This document shows positions 26,577 to 35,660 of a stretch of DNA of 36,160 nucleotides, one piece after another. The notes under the pieces are model-generated. The model had not been told where the DNA came from. It ran no database searches and saw nothing but the letters and a program-made list of their open reading frames with translations. The DNA lies in NCBI GenBank assembly GCA_946480345.1, contig CAMLJR010000006.1, positions 1 through 36,160 on the forward strand. Direction: 5' to 3'. Within the stretch, counting starts at the first letter, position 1, and every line of letters starts with the position of its first letter. Source of the DNA: an uncultured Spongiibacteraceae bacterium. GTDB lineage: Bacteria > Pseudomonadota > Gammaproteobacteria > Pseudomonadales > CAMLJR01. The position numbers and the translations under genes are program-made.

Positions 26577-28196
26577 TTAACAATCTCGATAATGTTCACG
26601 ATAACGTTCGCGCAGCGGCACTTTATGCAATTTTCCGGTCGCGGTATGCGGCAACTCGTCGACCGCAACGATGTCGTCCGGCAGCCACCATTTGGCAACT
26701 CGCGTCGATAGGTGATTAAGAATCGATTGCTTATCCAGCGTGCGATTCTCTTCCAGCACCACTAATAACAACGGCCGCTCATCCCATTTTTTATGCGGCA
26801 CGCCGACTACGCAGGCTTCATAAACATCCGAATGACTTAATGCGGCGTTTTCCAGCTCGATCGAACTGATCCATTCGCCGCCGGATTTCACCACATCTTT
26901 TTTGCGATCGACGATGCGTACATAGCTGTCGCGATCGATCGTCGCGACATCGCCGGTGTCGAACCAGCCGTCGATCGTCGCATCGGCATCGGCGCGAAAA
27001 TAACGTTGTACTACCCATGAGCCGCGCACGCGTAATTGTCCCGAATGCTTGCCGTCGTGCGGCAGCGGTTGATCGTCCTCCCCGAATATTTCGGCTTCGA
27101 CGCCATAGATCGGTCGGCCGGCTGAAATTTGAATGCTGTTCAATTCATCGATGGGCATCGAAGCGATGGTGGCGGGTTTGCTGCCGAACGTGGCGATCGG
27201 GCTGGTCTCGGTCATACCCCACAGCGGCATCAGATACACGTTATGTTTGTCGCGCAATGCTTCCACCAATGCGAGCGGTGACGCCGCGCCGCCGCAGCCG
27301 ATCACGATATCTTCCGGTAATTTTTTGCCCGCTTTATCGAGGTAATGCAGCAGCGTCAGCCACACAGTCGGAACACCGGCGGCGAAATTAATATGTTCGT
27401 TGTCGATTAATTCGCTCAGCGATTGGCCGTCGAGTTGAGCGCCGGGTAAAACCAGTTTCGCGCCGGCGATCAGCGCGGCATAAGGCAAACCCCATGCGCA
27501 GGCGTGATACATCGGAACTACCGGCATCGCGACGGAAGCGCGCGATAAATTCAATGCGTTCGGTGTCGTGCAACACAGTGCATGCATCAGCGTCGAGCGA
27601 TGCGAATACAGCACGCCTTTCGGGTTGCCAGTGGTGCCCGAGGTGTAACACAGACCTGCAGCGGTATTTTCGTCGAACTTGGGCCAGTCGTATTCGCAGA
27701 GCTGATTTTCCAGCAGTGTTTCGTAACATTCGAATTTGAATTTGGCATCGGCCGGTGCATGTGCGCGATCGCACAGCACAACGATTTTTTCGATAGTGGG
27801 CAAATGCGCGGCGAGGTCGTTCAACAACGGTACGAAAGTGAGATCGACGAACAGTAATTTATTTTCGGCATCGTTAATGATGTATTGAATTTGATCGGCA
27901 AACAGTCGTGGATTTACTGTGTGAATGACCGCGCCGATGCCGGATACCGCGTAATAGAGTTCGAGATGGCGATAACCGTTCCATGCCAATGTCGCAACAC
28001 GATCGCCGGGTTTTACATCGAGCGCATGTAACGCATGCGCGAGCTGCGCGCTGCGCCGATAACAATCGCGGTAGCTATAACGATGAATATCGCCCTCGAT
28101 GCGGCGGCTGACGATTTCGACATTCGGTGTCAGGCTGGCTGCCTGCTGGATGATCGATGAAATCAGCAGCGGTTGCTGCATCATGTTGCCTAGCAT
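26577..28196 (-). CDS. Acyl-CoA ligase, AlkK/DmdB-like (AMP-forming)
   Basis: The 539-residue adenylate-forming enzyme activates a carboxylic acid to its CoA thioester. Motifs in order are '[12 protein letters not shown]' (P-loop), 'PMYHACAWG', 'LWGMTETSP', '[12 protein letters not shown]', '[18 protein letters not shown]' and '[10 protein letters not shown]' with the catalytic lysine. The opening '[16 protein letters not shown]' is typical of the medium-chain fatty acid ligase AlkK and of methylmercaptopropionate ligase DmdB, which are close relatives. No dmdA, C or D lies nearby, so a medium-chain fatty acid is the safer substrate. AGGAG lies 9 nt before the ATG. It is divergent from the F420 operon. 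Confidence 0.88.
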   Translation of the reverse strand: MLGNMMQQPLLISSIIQQAASLTPNVEIVSRRIEGDIHRYSYRDCYRRSAQLAHALHALDVKPGDRVATLAWNGYRHLELYYAVSGIGAVIHTVNPRLFADQIQYIINDAENKLLFVDLTFVPLLNDLAAHLPTIEKIVVLCDRAHAPADAKFKFECYETLLENQLCEYDWPKFDENTAAGLCYTSGTTGNPKGVLYSHRSTLMHALCCTTPNALNLSRASVAMPVVPMYHACAWGLPYAALIAGAKLVLPGAQLDGQSLSELIDNEHINFAAGVPTVWLTLLHYLDKAGKKLPEDIVIGCGGAASPLALVEALRDKHNVYLMPLWGMTETSPIATFGSKPATIASMPIDELNSIQISAGRPIYGVEAEIFGEDDQPLPHDGKHSGQLRVRGSWVVQRYFRADADATIDGWFDTGDVATIDRDSYVRIVDRKKDVVKSGGEWISSIELENAALSHSDVYEACVVGVPHKKWDERPLLLVVLEENRTLDKQSILNHLSTRVAKWWLPDDIVAVDELPHTATGKLHKVPLRERYREHYRDC

Positions 28197-28283
28197 CGCG
28201 AGATACTCCTTTCGCTGTAAGAATTATCTGAAATCGACCGTGTTCTTTAGTCGACTTGATATTCGAAATCTACCTTACAAAAC

Positions 28284-28298
28284 CCTCGCAGGGCGAGG
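28284..28298. promoter_or_regulatory. Palindrome between the ligase gene and the F420 operon
   Basis: CCTCGC-AGG-GCGAGG is a perfect interrupted palindrome about midway in the 237-bp divergent gap (88 bp from the ligase start, 136 bp from npdG). It may be an operator or hairpin. TTATGC (28352-28357) with 17 bp to TAGACT (28375-28380) is a weak promoter candidate for npdG downstream of it. Confidence 0.35.
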
Positions 28299-28433
28299 AT
28301 TACGCTCGTGGCAAATTGTAACGTGCGCTCTGGAATCGCCACACTGGAACCTTATGCCCGGCCAGACAGTGCGATAGACTCTGCCAGTATTTAAGACAAC
28401 CGTATTACTAACGAACAGAATGAGCGAGCTGTA

Positions 28434-29111
28434 ATGACGAAACCCGTATTGGCAATTCTTGGTGGTACCGGCGATCTGGGAACCGGTTTGGCTCGACGTT
28501 GGGCGCAGGCAGGTTATCGAGTAGTCATTGGCTCGCGCACGACCGATAAGGCTGAAGTAGCGGCCGCTGAGTTGCAGGCGTTGATGGCGGAGCGAGGTGT
28601 CGCTGCGGTCGATGTCAGCGGCGCCGATAATATTGCCGCCGCGCAGGTCGCCGATATCGTTGCGCTCACGGTGCCATTCAGCCATCAGGCTTCGACGCTC
28701 GAACAAGTCAAAGACGCATTGCAAGGGAAAATTCTGATCGACGTCACGGTACCGCTGGTGCCGCCTAAAGTCGCTCGCGTGCAATTGCCGACGGAAGGTT
28801 CGGCTGGCCAGATTGCGCAGAAAATTGTTGGCGATGGCGTGCGTGTGGTGTCCGCGTTTCAGAATGTCGCCGCACATCATTTGCAGGAAGGGTATGCGCT
28901 CGATTGCGATGTATTGGTATGCGGCGATGACAAAGACGCACGCGCACAAGTGATAGCGTTAGTCGAAGCGGCCGGTGCGCGCGGTTTTCACGCTGGCGCG
29001 TTGGCGAACGCCGCAGCGGCGGAAGCGTTGACCTCGGTGCTGATTTTTATCAACAAGCAATACAGCTGTCACGCCGGAATTCGCATTACCGGTTTGAATG
29101 ACGCGCCATAA
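28434..29111 (+). CDS. npdG: NADPH-dependent F420 reductase (F420H2:NADP+ oxidoreductase)
   Basis: This enzyme exchanges hydride between NADP(H) and coenzyme F420 and so provides reduced F420. The 225-residue protein has the Rossmann motif 'LAILGGTGDLGTGLARRWAQAG' in part (GGTGDLG near residue 10), 'VVIGSRTTDKA' (Ser/Arg/Thr contacts to the NADP 2'-phosphate), 'ADIVALTVPFSHQ' and 'SAFQNVAAHHLQ', the family's F420-binding region. It heads the F420 operon, and its last 14 bases overlap the start of cofE. Presence of this gene shows that the host should use F420 as a redox carrier. Confidence 0.92.
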   Translation: MTKPVLAILGGTGDLGTGLARRWAQAGYRVVIGSRTTDKAEVAAAELQALMAERGVAAVDVSGADNIAAAQVADIVALTVPFSHQASTLEQVKDALQGKILIDVTVPLVPPKVARVQLPTEGSAGQIAQKIVGDGVRVVSAFQNVAAHHLQEGYALDCDVLVCGDDKDARAQVIALVEAAGARGFHAGALANAAAAEALTSVLIFINKQYSCHAGIRITGLNDAP

Positions 29112-29880
29112 CGTGCGTAGCCAAATGCAGCTGATAGCGCTGTCGGGAATTCCGCATGTCGAACCCGGCGATGATTTGGTCGCAATTATTCTCGCCGCTC
29201 TCGAACGCGCGGAAACGCAGCTCCGCGATGGCGATGTGTTGGTGCTCGCGCAAAAAATCGTATCGAAAGCCGAAAACCGCTACGCCTATTTGAATGAAGT
29301 TGTGCCGAGCGATCGCGCCGTCACACTCGCATCGCTCGCCGATAAAGATCCGCGCATCGTCGAGTTGATTCTGCGCGAATCGGTGGAAGTGCTGAGAGTG
29401 CGCAAGGGCGCGATTATCGTCGAGCATCGCAACGGGTATGTGCATGCGCATGCGGGAATCGATCAGTCCAATATTCAATCGCGGTCCGATAATCCACGCG
29501 TATTGCTGCTGCCGGAAAATCCCGATGCGAGCGCCGCGCATTTACGCGCGCAGTTGCACACAAAAACCGGCGCATCGTTAGCGATCATCATTAATGATTC
29601 GGCCGGACGCGCATGGCGCAATGGCGTGATTGGTTTTGCGTTGGGTAGCGCGGGCATTGTGCCGCTAGAAACACGGATAGGAACGAGGGATTTATTCGGC
29701 CGGGCGTTGGAAGTGACTGAAATTGCGGTGGCCGACGAACTGGCTGCCGCAGCGTCATTTCTGATGGGGCAGGCAGCGGAGGGTACGCCGATTGTGTTAA
29801 TTCGCGACGCAAAATTCACGCCGGCAGACATAGGTTCGCAATCGTTGATTCGTGCGCGCGATAAGGATTTATTTCGGTGA
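29098..29880 (+). CDS. cofE: Coenzyme F420-0:L-glutamate ligase
   Basis: CofE adds gamma-linked glutamates to F420-0 with GTP. The 260 residues show 'LSGIPHVEPGDDLV', 'GDVLVLAQKIVSKAENR' (conserved Ser-Lys-Ala-Glu), 'INDSAGRAWRNGVIGFALGSAGIVPLE' in part (NDSAGRAWRNG) and 'ADELAAAASFLMGQA', the standard CofE blocks. It lacks the C-terminal nitroreductase/FMN domain of actinobacterial FbiB, so the dehydro-F420 reduction, if needed, must come from another protein. ATG 29098 overlaps npdG; ATG 29125 (MQLIALSGIP) fits the family start equally well and would avoid the overlap. It overlaps cofD by GTGA. Confidence 0.93.
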   Translation: MTRHNVRSQMQLIALSGIPHVEPGDDLVAIILAALERAETQLRDGDVLVLAQKIVSKAENRYAYLNEVVPSDRAVTLASLADKDPRIVELILRESVEVLRVRKGAIIVEHRNGYVHAHAGIDQSNIQSRSDNPRVLLLPENPDASAAHLRAQLHTKTGASLAIIINDSAGRAWRNGVIGFALGSAGIVPLETRIGTRDLFGRALEVTEIAVADELAAAASFLMGQAAEGTPIVLIRDAKFTPADIGSQSLIRARDKDLFR

Positions 29881-30827
29881 ACGTACTGGCGTTATCGGGC
29901 GGTGTCGGCGGTGCGAAGCTCGCGCTGGGGTTGAGCAAATGCTTGTCGCCCGAACAGCTCACCATTGTCTGCAATACCGGCGACGATTTCGATCACTACG
30001 GTTTGCGCATTTGTCCCGATCTCGACACGGTGATGTACACGCTGGCCGGCCGCAACAATCGGCAACAGGGCTGGGGACTGGAAAACGAATCGTGGCGCGT
30101 GATGGAAGCGCTGTCGGCGCTCGGCGGCGAAAGCTGGTTTCGTCTCGGCGATCTCGATATGGCGACGCATTTGCAGCGCACCGCGTTATTGACCGGCGGA
30201 CTATCGTTGAGTGCGGCGACGCGACAATTGTGCGATCGATTCGAGGTGCCGCAGCGAATTTTACCGATGAGCGATGAGACGGTCGAAACCATCGTCATTA
30301 CCGAGCAGGGCGAGCTCAGCTTTCAGCATTATTTTGTGCGCGAACAATGCAAGCCTGCCGTGCGCGGTTTTTATTTTCGTGGCATCGAGCAGGCGCGACC
30401 ACAGCGCGATTTTTTTGCGCAATTAAATAATGCTGCTCTCGATGCGATAGTGATTTGTCCTTCGAACCCGTTCGTCAGCATCGATCCGATTTTGCAATTG
30501 CCGGGCGTGCGCGAAACCCTGAGCGATAGCGCGGCGCCGGTCATCGCGGTATCGCCGATCGTCGGCGGCGGTGCGATCAAAGGCCCGGCTGCGAAAATGC
30601 TGCGCGAAATGAATATGCCGGTCAGCGCAACGGCGGTCGCGAATCACTATCGCGATATTCTCGATGGTTTCGTTCTCGACAGTGTCGATGCGCAGCAGGC
30701 TGAAGCGATCGCCGAATTAGGCATCGTCGTGCACGTTACCGACACCGTCATGAAATCGCTCGGCGATCGCATCCGCCTTGCGAACGATGTATTGCAGTTC
30801 GCGACGTCGTTCGCCGAGGAAAAATAA
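29877..30827 (+). CDS. cofD: 2-phospho-L-lactate transferase (Fo to F420-0)
   Basis: CofD transfers the activated phospholactate-type group from its GDP (or related) adduct to the deazaflavin Fo. The 316 residues start with 'ALSGGVGGAKLALGL', and then show 'VCNTGDDFDHYGLRICPDLDTVMYTLAG' in part (NTGDDFDHYGLRICPD), 'WFRLGDLDMATHLQRT', 'PMSDETVETIV' and 'ICPSNPFVSIDPIL', all diagnostic. The GTG start at 29877 shares GTGA with the cofE stop, so translation should be coupled. The next gene (SDR) starts 59 bp later. Confidence 0.95.
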   Translation: MNVLALSGGVGGAKLALGLSKCLSPEQLTIVCNTGDDFDHYGLRICPDLDTVMYTLAGRNNRQQGWGLENESWRVMEALSALGGESWFRLGDLDMATHLQRTALLTGGLSLSAATRQLCDRFEVPQRILPMSDETVETIVITEQGELSFQHYFVREQCKPAVRGFYFRGIEQARPQRDFFAQLNNAALDAIVICPSNPFVSIDPILQLPGVRETLSDSAAPVIAVSPIVGGGAIKGPAAKMLREMNMPVSATAVANHYRDILDGFVLDSVDAQQAEAIAELGIVVHVTDTVMKSLGDRIRLANDVLQFATSFAEEK

Positions 30828-30886
30828 TCGATCGCACGAATTAAATTACATACATATTCAATATCAATGAGTGAGGTGGAATTGAA

Positions 30887-31693
30887 ATGACATTACCGCT
30901 TAAAGGTCGTTGCGCATTCGTTACGGGTTCGAGCTCGGGCATCGGCGCAGAAAGTGCGCGCGTGCTGGCCGCTGCGGGGGCCTCGATTATTTTGCATGGT
31001 CGCGACACCGCGAAACTCGCCAAGGTTGAGCAGGAGCTGCGGGCTGGCGGTACGGAAGTCGCGAGTGTCGTCGGTTCGCTGGACGAGATTGACGAGGCCA
31101 GGGCAGTGGCGGCGCAAGCGCTGTCAATCGGACCGATCGATATTTTGGTTAATAACGCGGGCGGTGCCTCTGCTGGTGAAGGCGCGGCGGAATGTTTCGA
31201 GGCTGAAGCGGAGGATTGGATTCGAACCTATCAAGCCAACACTGTCTCCACTGTCGCCATGACGCAGGCAATCGTTCCCGGCATGCGCGATCGGAACTGG
31301 GGTCGGCTCATCCAGATTTGCAGTGCGATTGTGGATAATCCGATCTCGACGATTCCCGATTATCGCGCGGCGAAGAGTGCATTGGTGTCCTATACGACAA
31401 GCCTGGCGGTAGCACTGCGAGGCACCGGTGTGACGGCGAATGCGATTAGTCCCGGGTTTATTGCGACCGAAGGATTACGCGCCTGGCTCGAATCGGAAGC
31501 GCCGGGCAAAGGCTGGGGCGATACGTGGGATGCCATCGAGCGCAATGCCGCGCGCGATGTCTGGCCCGCGTTGGTGCCGCGACTCGGTCGAACGGCCGAT
31601 ATTGCTCGCGGCGTCATGTTCTTCGCCGATCCCGCCGCCGAATTCGTCACTGGCGTACACATAAGAATCGACGGTGGTCTGGCGATCGCCTAA
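30887..31693 (+). CDS. Short-chain dehydrogenase/reductase inside the F420 operon
   Basis: The 268-residue classical SDR has TG-x3-GIG in 'VTGSSSGIGAESARVLA' (near residue 13), 'ILVNNAGGASAG', catalytic Ser in 'QICSAIVDNP', 'DYRAAKSAL' (Y-x3-K) and 'SPGFIATEGL'. It ends in 'GVHIRIDGGLAIA'. 'LHGRDT' after strand 2 suggests NADP(H). GAGGTGG lies shortly before the ATG. It sits between cofD and cofC with gaps of 59 and 24 bp, all in one direction, so it is probably co-transcribed, although SDRs are not part of the known F420 pathway. It may be a passenger, or act on an oxidised intermediate or an F420-linked substrate; the sequence cannot decide. Confidence 0.88.
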   Translation: MTLPLKGRCAFVTGSSSGIGAESARVLAAAGASIILHGRDTAKLAKVEQELRAGGTEVASVVGSLDEIDEARAVAAQALSIGPIDILVNNAGGASAGEGAAECFEAEAEDWIRTYQANTVSTVAMTQAIVPGMRDRNWGRLIQICSAIVDNPISTIPDYRAAKSALVSYTTSLAVALRGTGVTANAISPGFIATEGLRAWLESEAPGKGWGDTWDAIERNAARDVWPALVPRLGRTADIARGVMFFADPAAEFVTGVHIRIDGGLAIA

Positions 31694-31717
31694 CGGACGA
31701 CGAATGAGATCGAAAAC

Positions 31718-32434
31718 TTGATTGCATTACTGCCGCTAAAAGAATTTGCTGCCGCCAAGCAACGGTTGTCGGGCTTGCTGTCGGCGCCCGAGCGCGCGCA
31801 ATTATTTCAGGCCATGGTTGAAGATGTACTGGCAGCGCTGACCGCGCATGCCGGAATTGCACGCGTTGTGATTTGCTCGCGCGATCATTCCGCCGTTTGG
31901 CTTGCGCGTTATTACGGGATCGAATTTCTCGACGAAGCGTTGTTGCAGTGCAGCGATTTGAATAGTGCGGTTAATGCTGCGTCGCTATCGCTTCGCCAGC
32001 GAGGCTGCGACGAATTGCTGGTGGTGCATGGCGATTTACCCATGTTGCATGCCCGCGATATTTCGGAGTTTTTACGTGTCCATTACAACGGTGCGGAACA
32101 TGCGGTGACGATGGCGCCCGATCGTCGCAATAGTGGCACCAACTTGCTGGCGTGGCGTTCGGTACCCAATTTTTCGGCGCAGTATGGCGTCGACAGTTTG
32201 CAGCGCCATTGTCGGCAAGCGCGCGAGTTCGGGGTGGCGCCCGCGCTGTGCGATCTCACCGGCGCCCGCTGTGATATCGATGAACCGGAAGACCTCGCGC
32301 TACTGTTACAGCACGACGATGCTTCTGTTGCAATCAATACCCGGCGGTTTTTATTAACCACTGATATCGCCGATCGCGTGGCGATGATGCAGTCCGCTGC
32401 GGTCAATTGCGGAGAGCGCGATGCCTGCGCCTGA
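31718..32434 (+). CDS. cofC: Phospholactate/phosphoglycerate guanylyltransferase CofC
   Basis: CofC activates 2-phospho-L-lactate, or in some bacteria PEP or 3-phosphoglycerate, with GTP for CofD. The 238 residues show 'LLPLKEFAAAKQRLSGLLS' (nucleotide loop), 'LLVVHGDLPMLHARDI' (metal-binding GDLP, changed from the common GDIP/PDLP), 'RRNSGTNLLAW' and 'YGVDSLQRHCRQA', as in CofC/FbiD. No in-frame ATG or GTG exists between the upstream TAA (31691) and the domain, so the start must be TTG 31718; a GAG 9 nt upstream may serve as ribosome site. The low-efficiency start may limit expression. It overlaps fbiC by 14 bp. Which acid is used is not decided. Confidence 0.88.
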   Translation: MIALLPLKEFAAAKQRLSGLLSAPERAQLFQAMVEDVLAALTAHAGIARVVICSRDHSAVWLARYYGIEFLDEALLQCSDLNSAVNAASLSLRQRGCDELLVVHGDLPMLHARDISEFLRVHYNGAEHAVTMAPDRRNSGTNLLAWRSVPNFSAQYGVDSLQRHCRQAREFGVAPALCDLTGARCDIDEPEDLALLLQHDDASVAINTRRFLLTTDIADRVAMMQSAAVNCGERDACA

Positions 32435-34919
32435 AATTTTATTCCAGCAATTATCGGCTCGCCTGCTCGAAGGCGAGTTGCCCAGCGACGATGAAGCGCT
32501 GCAATTTGCCGAATTCGATAATACGCCCGCATTGATGGACCTCGCCGCGCAATTGCGCGACCGTGGTTTTCGCAATGTCGTCACGTATTCGCGCAAAGTA
32601 TTTCTGCCGCTGACACAACTGTGTCGCGATGTTTGCCATTACTGCACCTTCGCGCAGACGCCGCGTCATCTCGACGTGCCGTATATGTCGATCGACGCGG
32701 TGATCGAACAAGTGAAAGCGGCGGAGAAATTGGGCTGCAAGGAAGCGTTGCTGACGCTCGGTGAAAAACCCGAGTTGCGTTATCGCGTCGCGCGTGAAGC
32801 GCTGACTGAAATGGGTTTTGCGACAACGCTCGATTATGTCGCCGCTGTCGCGAAGCGCATCGTTACTGAAACGAATGTATTGCCGCATATCAATGCCGGC
32901 ACGATGGACGCAGAAGAAATCGATAAATTACGCGGCGTGTCGGCATCGATGGGCATCATGCTCGAATCGGCGTCGAAGCGTTTGTGCGAAAAAGGCCAGC
33001 CGCATTTCGGCTCGCCCGACAAAGAGCCCGCTATTCGTTTGCACACGATGCAGTTGGCCGGCGCGGCGAAGGTGCCTTTCACCAGCGGTATTTTGATCGG
33101 CATCGGCGAAACGCGACGCGAACGTATCGAAAGCTTATTAGCGCTGCGAAAAATACACGCGCAATACGGCCATCTGCAGGAAATCATCGTGCAGAATTTT
33201 CGCGCGAAGCCGAATACGTTAATGGCCGATGCGCCCGAGCCTGATCTGAATGAACTGCTGTGGACGATAGCGGTGACGCGTTGCGTTTTCGGCGCGCCGA
33301 TGAGTATTCAGGCACCGCCCAATTTAAGCCCCGGCGTATTGCCGCGATTGATCGATGCCGGCATTAACGATTGGGGCGGTGTCAGCCCCGTGACGCCGGA
33401 TTATGTAAACCCCGAAGCACCGTGGCCGCATCTCGATCAGCTCGCGAATGAAACCGCGCTTGCGGGAAAATTGTTGCAGGAGCGTTTGACGATTTATCCG
33501 AATTACGCCATCGATCACGCGCAATGGCTCGATACGCGATTGCAAAGCAAAGTGCTGCAAGTGATCGATGCGGAAGGTTTCGCGCGCACCGATAGCTGGT
33601 CGCCGGGTGAAAATACCGAACCTCCTGCAGGCGATATGCAACTGTTGAAAAAAATTCCGCAAGTCATCAGCGCCGATATCAAAACACTTATCGATACCGC
33701 ACTGCGCGGTGAGCGTTTGAGCGAGGAGCAAGTCGTGCGCTTATTCCAGGTGCGCGGCGATGATTTTGCGTATGTCGTACAAAATGCGAATGCACTGCGG
33801 CGCGACGTGAACGGCGATAGCGTTGCATATGTGGTCAATCGCAATATCAATTACACGAATATCTGCTATTTCAAATGCCAGTTCTGTGCGTTTTCGAAAG
33901 GCAAACTCAGCGAAAATCTGCGCGGTCGCCCTTACGATCTCGCACCCGCAGAAATTCAGCGTCGCGTGCGCGAGGCGTGGCAGCGCGGCGCCACCGAAGT
34001 CTGCATGCAGGGCGGTATTCATCCGGAATATACCGGCCAAACGTATCTCGATATTTTGGCGCACGTTAAAGCGGCGGAACCCGATATACATATTCACGCG
34101 TTTTCGCCGCTCGAAGTGTGGCAGGGCGCGAAAACGCTTGGCATCGATCTCGAATTATTTTTGCAGCAATTAAAAACAGCGGGCCTCGGTACATTGCCGG
34201 GCACGGCGGCGGAAATTCTCGATGACGAAGTTCGTGCGATTCTGTGTCCGGATAAAATCGGCACCGAGGATTGGCTGCGAGTTATCGAAACTGCACATCG
34301 CGTTGGGCTGCGTACGACTGCCACAATCATGTATGGCCACATCGAAAAACTCGAACACTGGGCGCGGCATTTATTGCGTGTGCGCGATCTGCAACAGAAA
34401 ACCGGTGGCATCACCGAATTCGTACCGTTGCCTTTCGTCGCGATGGAAGCGCCGCTGTATTTGAAAGGTAAGGCGCGGCGCGGTCCGACTTTTCGCGAAG
34501 CATTGTTGATGCATGCCGTCGCGCGCCTCACGCTGCATCCGCTGATAAAAAATATTCAAACGTCGTGGGTGAAAATGGGCGAAGCGGGTGTTGCTGCCTG
34601 TTTGAACGTCGGCGCGAACGATCTCGGCGGCACGTTGATGAATGAATCGATCACGCGCGCAGCCGGTGCGAATCATGGCCAGGAATTACCGCCGGAGAAA
34701 ATGGACGCGCTGATCGATCGTTGTCAGCGCATCCCGCGCCAACGCACGACACTGTACGACGTACCTTTGTCGGCGCAGGTGGCCGCGTCGTATCATGCGG
34801 CACCGCTCACTGATGTGGTTAACACGCCGGCGCGGCGCTATGAAAACACCCGTCAAGAAACGAAAAAATCACGCGAGCTGATTCGCCGCGAGTCGGCGGC
34901 GCTGATAGCGTCGGAATAA
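32421..34919 (+). CDS. fbiC: Fo synthase, fused CofG-CofH (FbiC)
   Basis: FbiC makes the deazaflavin Fo from tyrosine and a ribityl-uracil by two radical SAM reactions. The 832 residues are a fusion. The N-terminal CofG half has the cluster motif C68-x3-C72-x2-C75 in '[10 protein letters not shown]', and the C-terminal CofH half has C482-x3-C486-x2-C489 in '[10 protein letters not shown]'. 'LLTLGEKPE', '[14 protein letters not shown]', 'CMQGGIHPE' and '[12 protein letters not shown]' are further family blocks. Fused enzymes are usual in actinobacteria and other bacteria, whereas archaea have two proteins. GGAG precedes the ATG within cofC. The gene is the last F420 gene and is followed after 10 bp by ung. 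Confidence 0.96.
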   Translation: MPAPEILFQQLSARLLEGELPSDDEALQFAEFDNTPALMDLAAQLRDRGFRNVVTYSRKVFLPLTQLCRDVCHYCTFAQTPRHLDVPYMSIDAVIEQVKAAEKLGCKEALLTLGEKPELRYRVAREALTEMGFATTLDYVAAVAKRIVTETNVLPHINAGTMDAEEIDKLRGVSASMGIMLESASKRLCEKGQPHFGSPDKEPAIRLHTMQLAGAAKVPFTSGILIGIGETRRERIESLLALRKIHAQYGHLQEIIVQNFRAKPNTLMADAPEPDLNELLWTIAVTRCVFGAPMSIQAPPNLSPGVLPRLIDAGINDWGGVSPVTPDYVNPEAPWPHLDQLANETALAGKLLQERLTIYPNYAIDHAQWLDTRLQSKVLQVIDAEGFARTDSWSPGENTEPPAGDMQLLKKIPQVISADIKTLIDTALRGERLSEEQVVRLFQVRGDDFAYVVQNANALRRDVNGDSVAYVVNRNINYTNICYFKCQFCAFSKGKLSENLRGRPYDLAPAEIQRRVREAWQRGATEVCMQGGIHPEYTGQTYLDILAHVKAAEPDIHIHAFSPLEVWQGAKTLGIDLELFLQQLKTAGLGTLPGTAAEILDDEVRAILCPDKIGTEDWLRVIETAHRVGLRTTATIMYGHIEKLEHWARHLLRVRDLQQKTGGITEFVPLPFVAMEAPLYLKGKARRGPTFREALLMHAVARLTLHPLIKNIQTSWVKMGEAGVAACLNVGANDLGGTLMNESITRAAGANHGQELPPEKMDALIDRCQRIPRQRTTLYDVPLSAQVAASYHAAPLTDVVNTPARRYENTRQETKKSRELIRRESAALIASE

Positions 34920-34929
34920 TTATCGAACG

Positions 34930-35646
34930 ATGGACAACGTTGTGATCAAGCGCGACCAAATCAAATTGCATCCGTCATGGCTGGCGGTCGTCGGCGATGA
35001 ATTCGATAAGCCATACATGAAGGAATTAAAAGCGTTTCTGCAAGCGGAAAAAAAAGCCGGCAAGGTAATTTATCCATCGGCAGATAACTGGTTTAACGCG
35101 CTGAACACCACGCTGTTTGAAAATGTGGAAGTCGTGATTCTCGGGCAAGATCCTTATCACGGCCCCGGTCAGGCGCATGGTTTGTGTTTTTCGGTATTGC
35201 CCGGCGTGCGTACACCGCCCTCGCTCGTCAATATTTTTCAGGAATTGAAAAACGATCTCGGTATACCCATCAGCAGGCACGGCTGTTTGCAGCATTGGGC
35301 GGAGCAGGGTGTGTTATTGCTGAATGCGGTGCTAACCGTCGAGGCGGGCAAAGCGAATTCGCATCAGGGTAAAGGCTGGGAGTTTTTCACCGATGCATGC
35401 ATCGCGCATTTAAATAAAGAACGCGAAGGCCTGGTGTTTTTGTTGTGGGGCAGTTATGCGCAGAAAAAGGGCCAGTTGATCGATCGCGGCAAACATCTCG
35501 TGCTCGAAGCGCCGCACCCATCGCCACTGTCGGCGCATCGCGGCTTTCTCGGCTGCAAGCATTTTTCGAAAACCAATCGCTATCTGGAAAAGCACGGCAA
35601 GAAACCGATCGATTGGACCTTGCCGCCCGAAATCAAAATTAATTAA
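34930..35646 (+). CDS. ung: Uracil-DNA glycosylase, family 1
   Basis: Ung removes uracil from DNA, starting base excision repair. The 238 residues show '[22 protein letters not shown]' in part ([13 protein letters not shown], catalytic D74), '[11 protein letters not shown]', 'LLLNAVLTV' and '[18 protein letters not shown]' with the second catalytic His. The length is normal (E. coli 229). It begins 10 bp after fbiC, so it may be read from the F420 operon, but the two functions are unrelated. Only a weak ribosome site is visible. It converges on the HDOD gene with 14 bp between the stops. Confidence 0.97.
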   Translation: MDNVVIKRDQIKLHPSWLAVVGDEFDKPYMKELKAFLQAEKKAGKVIYPSADNWFNALNTTLFENVEVVILGQDPYHGPGQAHGLCFSVLPGVRTPPSLVNIFQELKNDLGIPISRHGCLQHWAEQGVLLLNAVLTVEAGKANSHQGKGWEFFTDACIAHLNKEREGLVFLLWGSYAQKKGQLIDRGKHLVLEAPHPSPLSAHRGFLGCKHFSKTNRYLEKHGKKPIDWTLPPEIKIN

Positions 35647-35660
35647 TCGTCGGATTTTAT

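Noticed and set aside
26577..28196. Assignment of the acyl-CoA ligase as DmdB (methylmercaptopropionate pathway)
   Set aside because: Sequence character fits DmdB and AlkK equally and no other dmd gene is in the window, so only the broader call is kept.
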